From positions 88,439,033 through 88,503,032 of the forward strand of contig CM048845.1 of assembly GCA_026545225.1 (NCBI GenBank): a stretch of 64,000 bases of DNA, in the 5' to 3' direction. Shown here in pieces: positions 48,357 to 61,427 of the stretch (its first letter is position 1; each line of letters starts with the position of its first letter). Source of the stretch: Cornus controversa (Eukaryota > Streptophyta > Magnoliopsida > Cornales > Cornaceae). The notes under the pieces are model-generated. The model did not search any database and was not told the origin of the DNA. It saw only the letters and a list, made by a program, of their open reading frames with translations. The translations under genes and the position numbers were made by a program.

Positions 48357-51265
48357 AATCCCCTAGTACAAATCTTCGCGCAAGGGTTTTTGAATCTCCG
48401 ATTTTTTTAGAAAAATTAAAAGAAGGAACCTTTTGCATTTTAGTAATTTTACATGTCTCGAATGACATGTTGACAAATTTGCCTTATTTGCGGATTTATA
48501 ATATATTTGTGATTTCTTGTTGTTTCGAGGAGCATGCAGTTAAAATTGGATAGTTGAGGGAGGTTTTTCAATTTATCCTAAATATTAGTGATTATAAATT
48601 AGATGTCAAATTAAACATCTTATATTAAGGTTTCGTTTTTTTCACAGATTTAATATGAAAAAAAGAAAAGAAATGTGAGGGATAAGTGTTTACTTTTGTA
48701 TGTTGTTTCTTCTTTCTTTTCCGCACGGTAAGCATGTGATGAAATAGGTCGAATATTGTTTTTCCTTCTCTCTTTTTGCCTTTTCTTTTCCTTGAACAAC
48801 ATGGAGGTAAATTTTTTTAATTTTTATTTTTATAAATGCATTACTTAGAGCCATGGGGCAAAAATGTTAGCCTCCCTGGCCCTAAAAGGATCACTCTCTG
48901 GAACGAGTGACCCCTAGAAAGTCCTCTCTTTTACCCTTTTGTTCAACTTTTTTTTATAAAAAAAATCCGTGTAAAAGAAAATACACATCAAGAGCATCAA
49001 AACATATATCCTTAATTTGAAGAAAATCACTTAATAATCAAGTACAACGGATCAGACGGTTATCCTCTAATCTAAAAACTTAAACTATTAGATAGTACTG
49101 TATTTCTACCCTTATATGTTCAAGTCCATATATTTTTAATTTGACAAACAACTTCTAATCATTCAGTAATCAAGTGTAACAGTGCTGCATACTCACCTTT
49201 ATATATCCAAATTCTTTCTCATCCGAATCCGACGTAGGACATGTTAGGCCCTCTAACATCAAATTAGTAGAGCGCTGAGCTCCCCAAATGGGTGTGCCCA
49301 TATTCTAGTTCCCCATGTTTGCCAAGAAAGTACCCCCAGCAAACACACACAACCATTTGTTATTTTGTTGTTTTTATTTGTTTTCCTGAATAAACACAGT
49401 AGAAGCTAGTAAGAACCCAAGAAGCCTAAAAATACCACCTGTTATTCTGATTTTAGTTTTTCGCTTAAGCTTATATTATTTTACCACTTGTATGACCATC
49501 GATCATATCGATCCACAAGGAAAAAAACAAAGAAAACCTATGTTGGCTGATTTAAATTCCTGGATTTGTGTTGAACAATTAATAAAATTACCTTATGTTG
49601 CAAGGAGGTGGAATGCGTCATATCCACATCTTCCAGGACAGTGTCAAAAGTTGGTACATAGTAGTTAGAACAATCCACGTCCTTGAATGGACACAATCCA
49701 ATTTTATGCATGGATGCGCTTTAATTTAATTGTGCTGGCGTAATTGATTTTGATATATATATATATATATATAGCTAACAGTAGTAGTAGGGTTCAATAT
49801 ATATTGTCATGCATAGATCAGAATATTTATGGTTGCATGTATGATTGGAATTCGAGAAATGAGGAAGAGCGGAGATTTAAAAGGGGAAAACAGTTGTATG
49901 TGATGTAATCAACCACATCAGATCCCATGTGACTGAGACATCATCAGATGATGAATTGATGATCATCATATATATATATATGTCACAGATAAAATGTCCT
50001 TTTATTTCTGACTTAGTTGATGAAGGTCGTAAGCCCTTAAAAATTACTGTAGTAATATATTCCTCTACTTGATGATGCAATTCCAGTTAGGAAGCCACGT
50101 ATTCTCATAGATGCTGGTTTAATTGGGTGATGTAATTTCAATTCTTTAATTGGGAAGAAAAAAATGAACTTTCAGTTTTGCACACATGCAGAAGGTGGTA
50201 AGCCAAATGGAAAAAGGGTGAAAAGGGTGAGATTAGAAGTGAAGGAAAAGAATTCAAACTATATATATATATATATATATATATATGGTTTCTGGGCTGA
50301 CGCACATATATTTGCAATCCTTCCAGTACTGACTTGTATGGCCATGAAATATGGTTTATCAAAACCTTGAAGACGCAGTTCTCCATTTAGCTGGAAGTAC
50401 AGCATGCAAATAGTCTCTTTGCAAGAGAATAAGAAAAAGAAAATAAAAATAAATTGGGTTACTTACAAATAAACCCCTTCCTACCATTAGTTGAACTTCT
50501 ACAACTAACCTACCTCGACTAAATAATTAATAAGGCTGATTACATGGATCAGTCATACATGCACCTTCCGATTAATAATTAATAAGGGTTAAATCATAAA
50601 ACCCTTCTATACTACGCATATTCATCACATTACTCTGAACTAACAAAATTGATCAAATTAATCATTCTCGCGTGAATTGACTTACTTGCCATCTCAATTC
50701 AATTAAATTTAAAAACTCAAATAAATCATTGTAAGGACATTTTGGTCATAAATTAGGGGCTGAATCATAAAAAATTTCCTAAACTATAGAGCAAATTGAC
50801 AAATTGGGGTACATTGACCAAAGTTTGAAAACGTCACTCCTATCTATAGAACTATATAAACAAAACAAACTAAAAGATACAAGCAGGGGTGATGAAAATG
50901 GGTAACCATATATAACTCCAAATTGTGAATGTATTCTATACTCTACCTCTACCACAACCACAAGAAGAAATAACATCTCTGAATCTAGAAAGAGTAAAAT
51001 TTTGTACTCTTTATTTACAACCTCCATTCCCACAAATCTGATCGCAACACTTTTCAAAGTCAAGGAACAAGAAAGTTAAAGTAAATGGTCCTAGTTACTG
51101 GCAAAAAAATAATGAAAGGAAAATGAATATGTAGAAAGATTTGATGAGAGCTTCACTTTTGTCAGAAGGACAAGTTAAACATCTGCCATCCTTGCAAGAG
51201 ATTCCACCATAGAAGAGGAATGAAAAGAGCGCTTATAAGTAAAAATAACGGAAATGAATGGTCAA
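48357..51265. other. Intergenic sequence downstream of NUP35
   Basis: No gene seen. TA microsatellites at about 49755-49772 and 50259-50286. The last few hundred bases probably include the NUP35 3' UTR. Confidence 0.5.
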
Positions 51266-54200
51266 CTAGACACCGAACATTAAATCCATGATCTTCGACG
51301 CCATGGATTTCGCAGGGATGGCAATGGTCCGAGCTGACTGTTGGGTACTGTTACTGCCATTTTGAAGGTAATAGAGGTAAGGAGAGGCCCTCAATGGTTT
51401 TGACTCGAGATTTTTACTAGATGGTGCAGGGGGTAAAATCATGAATCCTTGATTATTAAGCCTTTCATTCAGAGCTTGGCATTGAATTGGATCCACTGGC
51501 TTCACTCCAACCATGACAACTCCATTCATTTGCATTCCGTTCTTATTGAGAGCTTTCTGAGTGTCAGATCGATTCTACACCAACAAAGAAGTTCACTAAT
51601 CAGCTACAATTGGTAGAGAAAAGGCAGAAATTTGGGTCAACTGCAGCAAATTCAAAAGTTCATTCTTCATGATGACTATGGAATGAACAAGCACAATATG
51701 AAGGTATGGTACTATGGACAATGTAAGCCGTCTACATCATGGCTATAATGAAAATTCTTAATATGGAAATGGAGATATAATTTGAAATTTAAGTATCATT
51801 GATCAGTATTATATTGATGTGACAGGACTGTGCAATCGAACTCGAAATGCAACATTGTAGATATTCTGGCAACAACTTCTACAAGATGACATGGCTGTGA
51901 AGCTGATGTTTTGGCATCAGTCATAACATCTATCTAAGTTGCTCTTCAGGAAGTTCCTGCCCTCAACCTGAGCCCAATCCATTAATAACCAAATTCAAAT
52001 CCATAGCCAACATGTTTAAACATTAATTATTACAAGTTTTTTTTCTCAGCTGTTGAAGTAAAGAATTTCATTTATTAATAAAAGACTAAAGAAAAATAAA
52101 ACCTGATAAAATAAGGAATATAAGAAACTTAATTTTTTTCATACTCATAAAATTATATAAACCGACTGAGAAAGACCACTACCTAATATCAATTTCTATT
52201 TCTAGCAGTGTTTGAGTACATAGAAGACAAGATAAGGTCAACAAAATTCCCGGCATATATCTGAGGAATCTGCAAATTCTTTGTAACTATCCAACAAAGA
52301 ATGAACCCAGCTGGTTTAGAAAAGCAAAGAACATAACTCAGAAGTTTTACACTGGAAACATGATATTTTTCCAAATAAGTTGAACACCCTGACAATTCAG
52401 TAAGTGTTAATTGAATAAAACTACAAATCTGAAGTCATACTAGCTTGCTGGAATTTATGGTTCGCGGGAAGACCCTTTCCCAACAAGCAAGAAACTCTTC
52501 GATTATCCATGACATATAACACAAGCAACCCCAACATGCGGCACAAGTCCTGAGCAATCTCACAACAAAGTAGGAGGTAATTGGTGTTCTCCTCTTCCTT
52601 CTTGCACATGCAACACCAATCTGAAAGCACGTTCACTCTATACGTTATCCATCAGTAAACAAAAGACAACTTGGAAGGCACTGTTACTCTTGATATATCA
52701 TTCAACAGAAATCCAAGTCTGGTTCCCCCACATAGCATTCTATAGTAAGGTAAGATCTAACCCCAATTGGTCATTAGAGGCCCTATTCCATCTCATAGCA
52801 TCCTCACTCTCAACACAACTAGGGTTCCCACAGGGAACCTCAAAAAAGCATCCAATGACTGCATTTGGCAATCCTAAAGCACTATGCTAAAAATGAGGCT
52901 CCTAGACAACACCTGTCTTATTTTACCCCCTTTGTTTTTATTAATTATTTTCAATTCTGCATATATTTATAAGGGCAACTTGTAAAATTTTTATTGGCAA
53001 AAGATGGAAATATCAGAAACCTAAACTCAAGACCATGACCTTAATACTGTTCTCAAAAATACGATTGAAGCCCTGTTCATCTCACTGTACAGTTGATTCC
53101 CCACAAGACCTTTTCTAATTATATCAACATGACTACTCTTCACATCTATCACATTGTTTTTTTCCTTTTTCCATATATTTCCAAGTAACAAAGATGAAAG
53201 CTCGCTGGATTTTTCATTCCCAAGAAGACTCTTTCCTTGGTTATGTTAACACGATAATTCTTCAAATACATGCCTTCTCATTAGTTTTTATTTCCAATTT
53301 ATAGAGATTTCTTTTTAGTAATGAAGATGACTTGCATGCCTTTTAGTTGACAAAAAGGAAATATCACAAGCCCAGATAGAGAACCTATAATGGACAGGGA
53401 TAAAGAGATATGAATGTTGAACAAGAGAAACGCAACATGCGCAGCTCAAACTTGACATTATGGGAGAGTAAAAGAACCTGATACAAAATGTGCATCCAAT
53501 TAGCGTCTCTTGGACCTGGAACATGTTTCAAAATCACACCGCATTTTTCAAACTCTCGCAAAACTAAATTGGTATCTCCCGGAGAAAATCTGGAAATGAA
53601 GATTGGTGAATGGTGTTAGATGTCTAGAACATATATAAATGACTGAAACCAGTAATAGCTGCTATTTATAAAATAAACACTGCAATAGAAACAGCATAAA
53701 TAGTGTGAGCATAGAGTTATATGCAGAGGACCATAAAAGCTCTAATTTACTGATGTGCATGCCTTAAAAAGTGTGAAAACACTAGCAAGGCACATGACTT
53801 AAACCTAAAAGAACAATTTAACTATTAAATACACATATAAATGAGACTTAAGGGATGCTTATATATGACTACATCCCAATAATATCCACCTGTCATTCTG
53901 TCTATATCCTTCCTTTAGAGGTGTATATTTTATTACCCACTCTTTGGTTTTTTCGTCTTTGAATTTTCAACTCGATCAATCCTTGTTCTCCATCAAATTT
54001 CATAGAAAATATCTCTTTTTCTGTTCCTTCATCTGGGGGGGGGGGGTGTTTAAGCATCAGAACGTAAACTACTAATTCTAAGAAATTATTTTCTCCCCTA
54101 TGATTTGCTCATATCAAAGGCCATTCCTTCGGTTATCCATTGATTTGTGATTGCACCTTGTGAGCCTCACAATTTCTTTTTGCTGGCCCTCATTCAATTC

Positions 54201-57200
54201 GCCCCGCCAAACTTTTGAATAAACTTCAGGAACTCTCTTTTCACTGAATGCCAACCTACTCAATCTCCAAGCAAGTGGCAGGACATGGACTCTCTACTAT
54301 TTCTGATTCCACATCTGTTTTATAGCAAAATTCATAGAGTTCCTCATTCTTTATCTTAATTCAATTTTAAAGTGTACTGTCTATCAGACATTGGCAATTT
54401 CTTGGCAATACGAACAAAAGAAAAATCAATCTGGCATCACAGATAACATCAAAACTGACACTATCATAACAAGACAGCAAAAAGTTTGGCATACCAGGCT
54501 CATTTTTGAGAAACCAATTTAAAAAGTACCATGCTATTTGTTAGAGAAATAGTAAGCTGTTTAAAGGAGATCATATTATGTGATGCATTGACATAACTGT
54601 TGAGAAACAACCCTCCAATCACGGACCACCAAATATTACAATGTGACAATAAGTAAACAAGCACGAAAAAATTTGCAAAAACACACCAAGAATTATACGT
54701 GGTTCGGCTAAACAAGTCTACGTCCACAGAGAGCCCGATTTCACTATATAGATTGTAACAAAACAAGTTGAAGAATTGTATCAAGAGTACACTCAACTCT
54801 CAACCCTTATACACCCAATCTCACTCAAAAGGAAATCACAAATTCAAAACAAGAATTCTTTTTCTAAGTGCCCTCTCAAAAATAATAAGAGTATTACCTC
54901 TACATAAGAGTTGCCCTCTCAAATACAATGAGTATTGCCTCTTTTCTTCTCATCAGTCCTTACCTATAACAAATGTAACTATTTATAAAGCCCAAAACCC
55001 AATTCCTTGGTGGACAAGGATTACAATTCCTTAGAGCCCAAGACTTGCCTACCAAGAACTTTCCTTCCTTGAGACCAAGACTTGCCTACTAAGAAATTAC
55101 CTAATAAGATACAACTCTATAATCGAAACCTAATCACAATAGGAATTTGAGCCAACCCAACAAATCTCCCCCTTGGCAAAACCTGAATCAATTATGAAAC
55201 AATACTCCCCCTTGATCCGCCCGGCCAATGTATTCATACAACTGTGTCAAGTCAACACTATCAAATGACTTTGGAAGGGGGCTTTAATGCAACCCTTCTC
55301 CAAGCAGGAACTTTTATCTCACCCTCGTCTGTTTGGAAACGTACAACCCGTGTCTTCGATAAATCAAACGAAACATGTCTCAAGATCTTGTTATCATGTG
55401 CACCCCGTTTTCTATCCACAATCGAAGTTTGAGTGCCATTGGCACTCCCCACTAGACGGTACAAACCTCCACTCTATTCTCCTCTCATTAATACCATGCA
55501 GCCCTTGGTGATCTTCATGACTCCCCCTGTAATGGAGCACTTGCAACCCATGGAGTCCAACGAGCTCAAAAAAATTATATTAAACCACAACTTGGGTGCA
55601 TAAGCAACATTCCCCAAAGTGTGTTCCACCCCATCAAACATTTTGAACTTCACAGTTCCCACGCCCTTAACGGCACACTTGTCACCATTAGGCAGTGTCA
55701 AAGAACTACCATCAAGTTCTTTAAATGAATCATAACATACTTTCACGGAGTAAATATGGTTCAATGAACCTGAATCTAAAAACCACTCATGTTGAGTAAG
55801 ATTGTCACATTTGAAAATTGTGAGAATATCCCCAATACAGAGTCGAATAATGCTAACACACCATGACTCTATATCCTGCCAATCATCAATTAACATTTTT
55901 TCCGATTTTCCATCCTTCCCTTTCAACGCCCGCGCTAAGCCTTATTGAACTAGGATGTCCTTCACCCTCCCTTGCCATAAGGCGAAGCTACCCTTACCAT
56001 CAAATCTCTCCACCTTGTACTGTGTAGTAATATTTCCGGCCATGATTGTCACAAGTGTTCAAGACAAACAACACTAGTGTTATGAAAAAATATCTAAACA
56101 AGATTTTTATCAAACACCTTTTGTGTACCTTGAAGCTCTAATACCAATTTGTTGAGAAACAAGCCTCCAATTACATACACCAAATATTACGATGTAATGA
56201 TAAGTAAACAAGTACGAAAAAATTTATAAGAACACACCCAGAATTATACGTAAATCGGCTAAACAAGACTACGTCCATGAAGAGCCCAATTTCACTATAT
56301 AGATTGTAACAGTACAAGTTGAAGAATTGTATCAAGAGTATACAAACTCTCAACCTTTAACCCTTATACACCTAATCTCACTCAAAAGGAAATCACAAAT
56401 TCAAAACAATAATTCTGTCTTTAAGTGCCCTCTCAAAAACAATAAGAGTATTACATTTACGCAAAAGTTGTCCTCTCAAAACAATGAGAGTGACCTCTCA
56501 AAAACAATGAGAGTGGCCTCTTAAAAACAATGAGAGTATTGCCTCTTTTCTTCTCACCAATCGCAACCTAAAACAAATGTAAGTAGTTATAGAACCCAAA
56601 ATCCAATTCCTTGGTGGACAAGGATTACAATTCCTTAGAGCCCAAAACTTGCCTACCAAGAACTTTCCTAATAAGATACAACTCTATAATGGAAACCTAA
56701 TCACAATTGGAATTTGAGCCAACCCAACAATAACAAATAATTTCTTGTATTGCACTCAAAATTTCTATAATGAAAGTAAATTTCCTAAATGATGTCACAT
56801 TAACATTTTTCACATGATGCTAATTCAACAATAAAAATCGTATAAAATCTAGAAGCAATTAACCCAAAAAAAAAGTACGTAAAATAGCATGTTATTGAAA
56901 AAAATTGACAAAATAAGGGTGTAGAGGACATAAACAATATCTAACGAAAGGAAATTCATGGGAAATACTGTATCCCTTGAGAAATAAACAAAAGAAATCC
57001 TCAAAAACAAAGAAAAAAGAAAATCTCAACACCCAAAAACAAAAACCTAAGTGGATCTTCTCAAATTTATTGATGGAAATATTCCTATCTTCAAGCACCC
57101 TCACATTCCTTCCAAATGTACCAAAATGGGCAACGAGGGGCATCTTCAACTCAAAATACTCTGATTAGACATTGCTCTCAAGTGCCAAGGTGAAAAATTC

Positions 57201-58270
57201 TGTCTTTACCAAAGAGAATGAAATGCCTCCATTTGAATTCTCATCTCATTTCAAGGCAAGTTATCAATTAGAATAAAGTATTAGTGTATTACAAGATAAA
57301 TCTAAGTCATTCTGAATAACCAAAAAAAAAAAGGACATGCATATATTGTTATGAAACACAATGTAAAATTTTCAATTTCAAGAGATTTCCCATTTGAGGT
57401 TAACTTTATCAAGGAAAAGGAAAATTCCCACACGAATAGAGAAAGAAAACAAATTCACAACAGGCACAATTATTGAAATGGAATTCACAGTCAAAATGCC
57501 TTCAACAGATTGGCATTGCAAACTACATTAATTTGGAATAAATCACCAGCCATTTTATTATCATTGAGCATCAAGTATTCTATATAATTCTCTGACAATT
57601 GATCATGATCATTGGCAAAATGAACCAAATCTGCTTTAATACAAGTACTAATAGACCAAAATAAATATACAAGTATCTAGATATGAAAAAAACTAATCAT
57701 TACCCGAAGACAGTAACCCATTCAACCTCATCAAGGTCTCCAACAGGTAAGGAATTCTTCTGCATCTCTGGCCTCGCAACTTCCTTTGGGGCTGGAAGTG
57801 TAATTAAAGCTCCAGGTTGAACCACTCCTTCGACAATGGAACCCTGCCCCTTATCATCTTGCCCACTGCTACCACCACTCTTCATAGGGGACCACCAACC
57901 CTGTTGATTCTGCTGTTGCCCACCCATTACATTATATGAAGTGCTTGCTCCAGACTTGCTTTTTGGAGTTGAAAAGTCACGGCCCGAGCTCTGGACTGGG
58001 GTTCTTGAGTCCCGCTTGACTTCTGGCATTACCGGGTAGTCCGGAATTCCAGATTCTGGAGAGAAATCAGAGCGGTCTTGGAGTGAAAATCGGTGGTGGT
58101 GGAAAATCGGAGTTAGAGAAATTCTCACTCCACAGCGCAGAAACAGCCGCAGTCTGACCTGGGGTTTTAAATTTTCCTCCGCCTCCACGAACCAAAAGAG
58201 GTGTCTCCAAATCATGGAAGAACAACGAGTGTCTTCCAGATTTAGGAGTTCTACGGACATTGGTGCTCAT
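51266..58270 (-). CDS. NUP35: Nuclear pore protein NUP35 (MPPN family), frame break in exon 1
   Basis: Exons 58270-57704, 53589-53478 and 51574-51266, GT..AG, phases matching; intended length about 328-329 aa, like the Arabidopsis protein At3g16310 as I recall it. The N-terminus is MSTNVRRTPKSGR with TPGQTAAVSALWSENF. The MPPN (RRM-like) domain spans the exon 1-3 joins: EWVTVFGFSPGDTNLVLREF, HVPGPRDANWMHILYQ, ALNKNGMQMNGVVMVG. The last residues, SKIMDLMFGV, resemble the membrane-binding amphipathic helix of Nup53/Nup35. Near 58078-58082 the conserved frame shifts (after PPPPIFT to LQDRSDFSPES) with no intron between. An ATG at 58260-58258 is in frame with the downstream part but would replace the conserved N-terminus. 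Intron 1 (4.1 kb) carries a copia element, intron 2 (1.9 kb) a LINE fragment. Confidence 0.9.
52421..52900 (-). pseudogene. LINE fragment with RT zinc-binding domain
   Basis: The reverse-strand frame NVLSDWCCMCKKEEENTNYL followed by LLLCCEIAQDL shows the C-x2-C ... H/C pattern of the zf-RVT domain found downstream of plant LINE reverse transcriptases. Upstream sequence to about 52900 continues in other frames with stops. It sits inside NUP35 intron 2. Confidence 0.65.
54598..55162 (-). repeat. 3' LTR of the copia element
   Basis: 565 bp, TG..CA ends, containing the TATACGTGGTTCGGC motif common in plant copia LTRs. Confidence 0.85.
55261..56043 (-). pseudogene. Copia gag-protease fusion remnant
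   Basis: The frame opens at ATG 56043-56041 (MAGNITTQYKVERFDG, a copia gag start), has a stop at 55942-55944, continues through CVSIIRLCIGD, then joins directly to EWFLDSGS (protease DSG) and CDSFKELDG...LPNGDKCAVKG, with a second stop at 55474-55476, and ends at 55261. The central gag including its zinc knuckle is missing between CIGD and the protease. Integrase, reverse transcriptase and RNase H are absent. Confidence 0.85.
56150..56729 (-). repeat. 5' LTR of the copia element
   Basis: 580 bp, TG..CA ends, with three local repeats of an ACAATGAGAGT segment at about 56480-56540. Confidence 0.85.
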
Positions 58271-58500
58271 TTTTGTTTATGGTGTCTAGAAATCAAGCAG
58301 TGAAATATTGAGGAAATAGAGAAAATTACACATTCTCATATCTCACACATATAATATAATATATATTTAGAGAGATAGGGCTTTGAATTTTGGAGGGTTT
58401 TTATTTTGAATTTTGGAGGGTTTTCACTTTTCGGCTTTCCGACGTATATGAGCTCTCTCTGCCTGCCCATGTAAATTAGACTCTCATAAGTCGACTTATG
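58271..58500 (-). promoter_or_regulatory. Putative NUP35 promoter
   Basis: On the minus strand a TATA-like ATATATTATATTATATG lies at about 58345-58365, roughly 80-90 bases upstream of the ATG. Start site not determined. Confidence 0.35.
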
Positions 58501-59215
58501 CTGCGTTTGCTAAGCATGAGGGAATGAAATGAAATGCAATGCAATGCAATGTAATGCGCATTTTAACATATGCGCATTTTAACATTTCTTTGTTCGGTAT
58601 AAATTGTAAGGTGAGAATGATTATTCTTTGGAATGAAAATTTATTTTTAAAAATAAAAATTTATTTCTTAGTTAAACTTATAGAATAGACATTTCATTCT
58701 TAGTAAAATTAAAAAAAATAAATCATATGACCACTACCACTTTCCCTCCATCACCACTACCACTTCTACCGCCACATCGGCTCTACTACCACCGGCTCTA
58801 CCACCACTGCCACCTCCACCCCCACATCGCCACCACCTTCCTACTCCACCACACCACCACCACCATTGTCGTCACCGCGGTCACCACATTGCATTGCCAC
58901 CGCCACCACCTCCACCTCCACCGCCACCTTCCTCCACCACCTCCATATCGCCACCTTCCTCCACCGCCACATTACCACCTTCCTTCACCACCTCACCACA
59001 ACCTTCATTGCTACCACCTCCACATCGCTACCTTCTTCTACTACTAGATATTTGTTGGTTTAATTTATTTGTCATTGTGATGGGTATTTTGGAGAATTTG
59101 ATTTAAAATTTATTTCATTCCCATCACATTTCATATTTGCAACCAAACAATAGAATAAGAAAAGTTATTCCATTCCATTCATATTCTCATTCCATTCTAT
59201 TCACGTCTAGGGTGT
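58500..59215. mobile_element. Possible MITE with C-rich core
   Basis: Left GCTAAGCATGAGGGAATGAAA and right sequence with repeated CATTCCATTC form a loose inverted repeat. The centre (58727-59045) is CCACCACC-rich with overlapping Pro/His/Thr-rich open frames. I could not fix ends or a target duplication. Confidence 0.35.
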
Positions 59216-59530
59216 TAAAAATATATGAAATGTCGTATTTACCCCTTATTTTATAGTAATCCATTTTTTAACCAAAAAAATCTAAAATTGCATCATGTCA
59301 ATGAAAGGTTGAAAGAAAAACCACGCATGGATAATTAATTAGTCTAAAAGGTTGAAAGAAGAATTGCAATATGTCAATGAAACCGAACATTAGTATAAAA
59401 AATAAAATAAAACTATCAATTGAGTTAAGATAACTCAATATGTACCCCTTAATTAAGATTGCAGGCAAGACAACTAATTGATTTCCTTGATTCCGATGCA
59501 ATTGTTCAAACATAGCTCAAAGCCTCCAAC

Positions 59531-59704
59531 AACAATTTTTAGTTTTAGGGTTATAGTAAGCAATTTATACAGTCATTAGTGATCTTTTAAGATTTTATGC
59601 ACACTTTATACAGTGACTCTTAAATTTAATCTTAACGGCAACTTTTAGTTTTAGGGTTATAGTAAGCTATTTATATAGTCATTAGTGATCTCTTAAGATT
59701 TTAT
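59531..59704. repeat. Local tandem duplication, about 112-bp period
   Basis: The segment TTTTAGTTTTAGGGTTATAG through AGATTTTATGCACACTTT occurs at about 59537-59615. It recurs from about 59645, and that second copy is interrupted by the MITE at 59705-60446 and resumes after it (60447-60475). Confidence 0.85.
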
Positions 59705-60446
59705 TAGGGATGACAAAATTAGACATGACACGACAACACAACTCGAATACGACACGAATTAAGCGAGTTTAGGTTTGAAGTAAGCCGACACGTTTAATAA
59801 ATTAGTCAACACGAACATGACACACAAAAATTGAGTTGGGTTTGGGTTTAAGTTGTCTAACCCATGACACGATTACAACACGATTACGACGTGAGTTATT
59901 CATATATTATGGTTCTATACAAACTTATATATACATAGTTATATAGGAGATGAGTTATTCATATATACATGGTTTTATATTACAATTGTTTGTAATTTAT
60001 TTATTTGTTTACAGACTGATGTAGTCATAAAACGTAAGTATAAAATTATTATGGTGTCTTCCCAGTTTTTGAATCACCTTAATATGTTTTTGAGTTTATA
60101 TATGATACAAAATTTATAATATAGTTTGATTTTAAGATTTATGTATTGGTATGTACTTTATTTTTTATATGATCTTCAAAGAGATTTTTAGGGGCAGAGA
60201 AAGTCATATGATATAAGTTAAACGGATTAAAAAGGTTATTAAATAAGTTGTGCCACTATAGGACATGTTTATTAAACTGGTTACACGGATCGATACAGGT
60301 AACACGTTTAATAAACGGATTGGGTTAGTATTGAGGGTGTCTGACATGATTATTAAATGGGTCGGATTAGGGTTGAATTATTTAGTAGAATATTTATAGA
60401 TTGACATGACACGAACATGACACGGGAACACGAATTGCCACCCCTA
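59705..60446. mobile_element. hAT-type MITE, 742 bp
   Basis: Ends TAGGGATGACAAAATT and AATTGCCACCCCTA, with a perfect 8-bp target duplication GATTTTAT at 59697-59704 and 60447-60454. Subterminal ACACG / CGTGT motifs are repeated many times. A diverged inverted relative lies at 28609-29303. Confidence 0.92.
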
Positions 60447-61427
60447 GATTTTATGCACACTTTGTATAGTGACATTTCAAATTCACTCATCTCCTTTTCA
60501 AAAATCACAAAGCCACTCTTTTCCTATTTGAAATTTATAAATTTAATATTACCAATTATAAAAAATATATAATTACCAAAATCAATTAAAGAATATTTTC
60601 AATCAACTCAAGTTTGTCAATGGGTTCCTCAACGTTTGCCCTTTATTTTATCTTCTTTTCTTTATTGTCGACTTTGTTATCTAAGTTGAATTGACAAAGC
60701 ATTGATATGTGTTATAATGTTATTTGATCTAAAACTATAGCTTCAAAAATGCTACGTCACTCAAGAGCCCAAATTAAATTACCTATAAATGTGTTTACCA
60801 AATCGAGATAACGTATCACCATGTAAGATAATTGAAGTGATAGAAGTAAAGGAGAATGCGAAATAAAGGATGGTGGAATTCGTCCACTAGCACTGATACT
60901 CTTTCTTCTTCTATCATTATTGTTACTCCCCTCTCCAATATTCTTTCAATCAAATTGACTGCTGAAAATTATCCCGTCTGGAAGGCACAATTAGTGCCCT
61001 ATTTCTGTGGCCTGGATCTATTTAGCTTTCTTGATGGTACTTCCAAAATTCCTCCATAAACTATTCCCTCTCTTCAACCTGATACGACTGCAACTACTCA
61101 AATTCCAAATCTTGCGCATGCTCAATGGGTGCCACAGGACAATCTCATCTTAAGCATTCTCACGTCTTCCATGACTGAGAGTGTCTTAACCTAGGTTGTC
61201 TCTCATGCCACCTTTCATGAGGTCTGGCGTGCTCTCGAAACCAATTTCTCTTTGCAGTCCAGAGCCCGTACCCTCTAGGTTCGGACTCAACTTGCCAATG
61301 CCAAGAAAGACAGTCAATCTGCCAATGATTATTTTCTATCCATCAAAAAATTAGCTGATGAACTTGCTATGGCTGGGCAACCTCTCAAGTGTGACGACAT
61401 CATTTCTTATGTTCTTGCTGGACTCGG

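Larger units (their letters stand above)
54598..56729 (-). mobile_element. Internally deleted Ty1/copia LTR element
   Basis: LTRs 54598-55162 and 56150-56729 (TGTTGAG...CCCAACA) with a perfect 5-bp duplication ATAAC at 54593-54597 and 56730-56734. On the minus strand the PBS TGGTATTAGAGC (initiator-Met type, one mismatch from TGGTATCAGAGC) follows the 5' LTR, and the PPT AAGGGGGAGATT (55163-55178) precedes the 3' LTR. The interior is under 1 kb and holds only a gag start joined to a protease region. The LTRs differ substantially from each other (one has tandem CTCTCAAAAACAATGAGAG units), so the insertion is old. Confidence 0.9.
53590..57703 (-). other. NUP35 intron 1
   Basis: 4.1 kb, enlarged by the 2.1 kb copia element at 54598-56729. 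A G run lies at 54037-54046. The remainder holds nothing I recognise. Confidence 0.75.

Noticed and set aside
58727-59106. His/Pro/Thr-rich open frames
   Set aside because: Three overlapping frames over CCACC repeats; no conserved protein.
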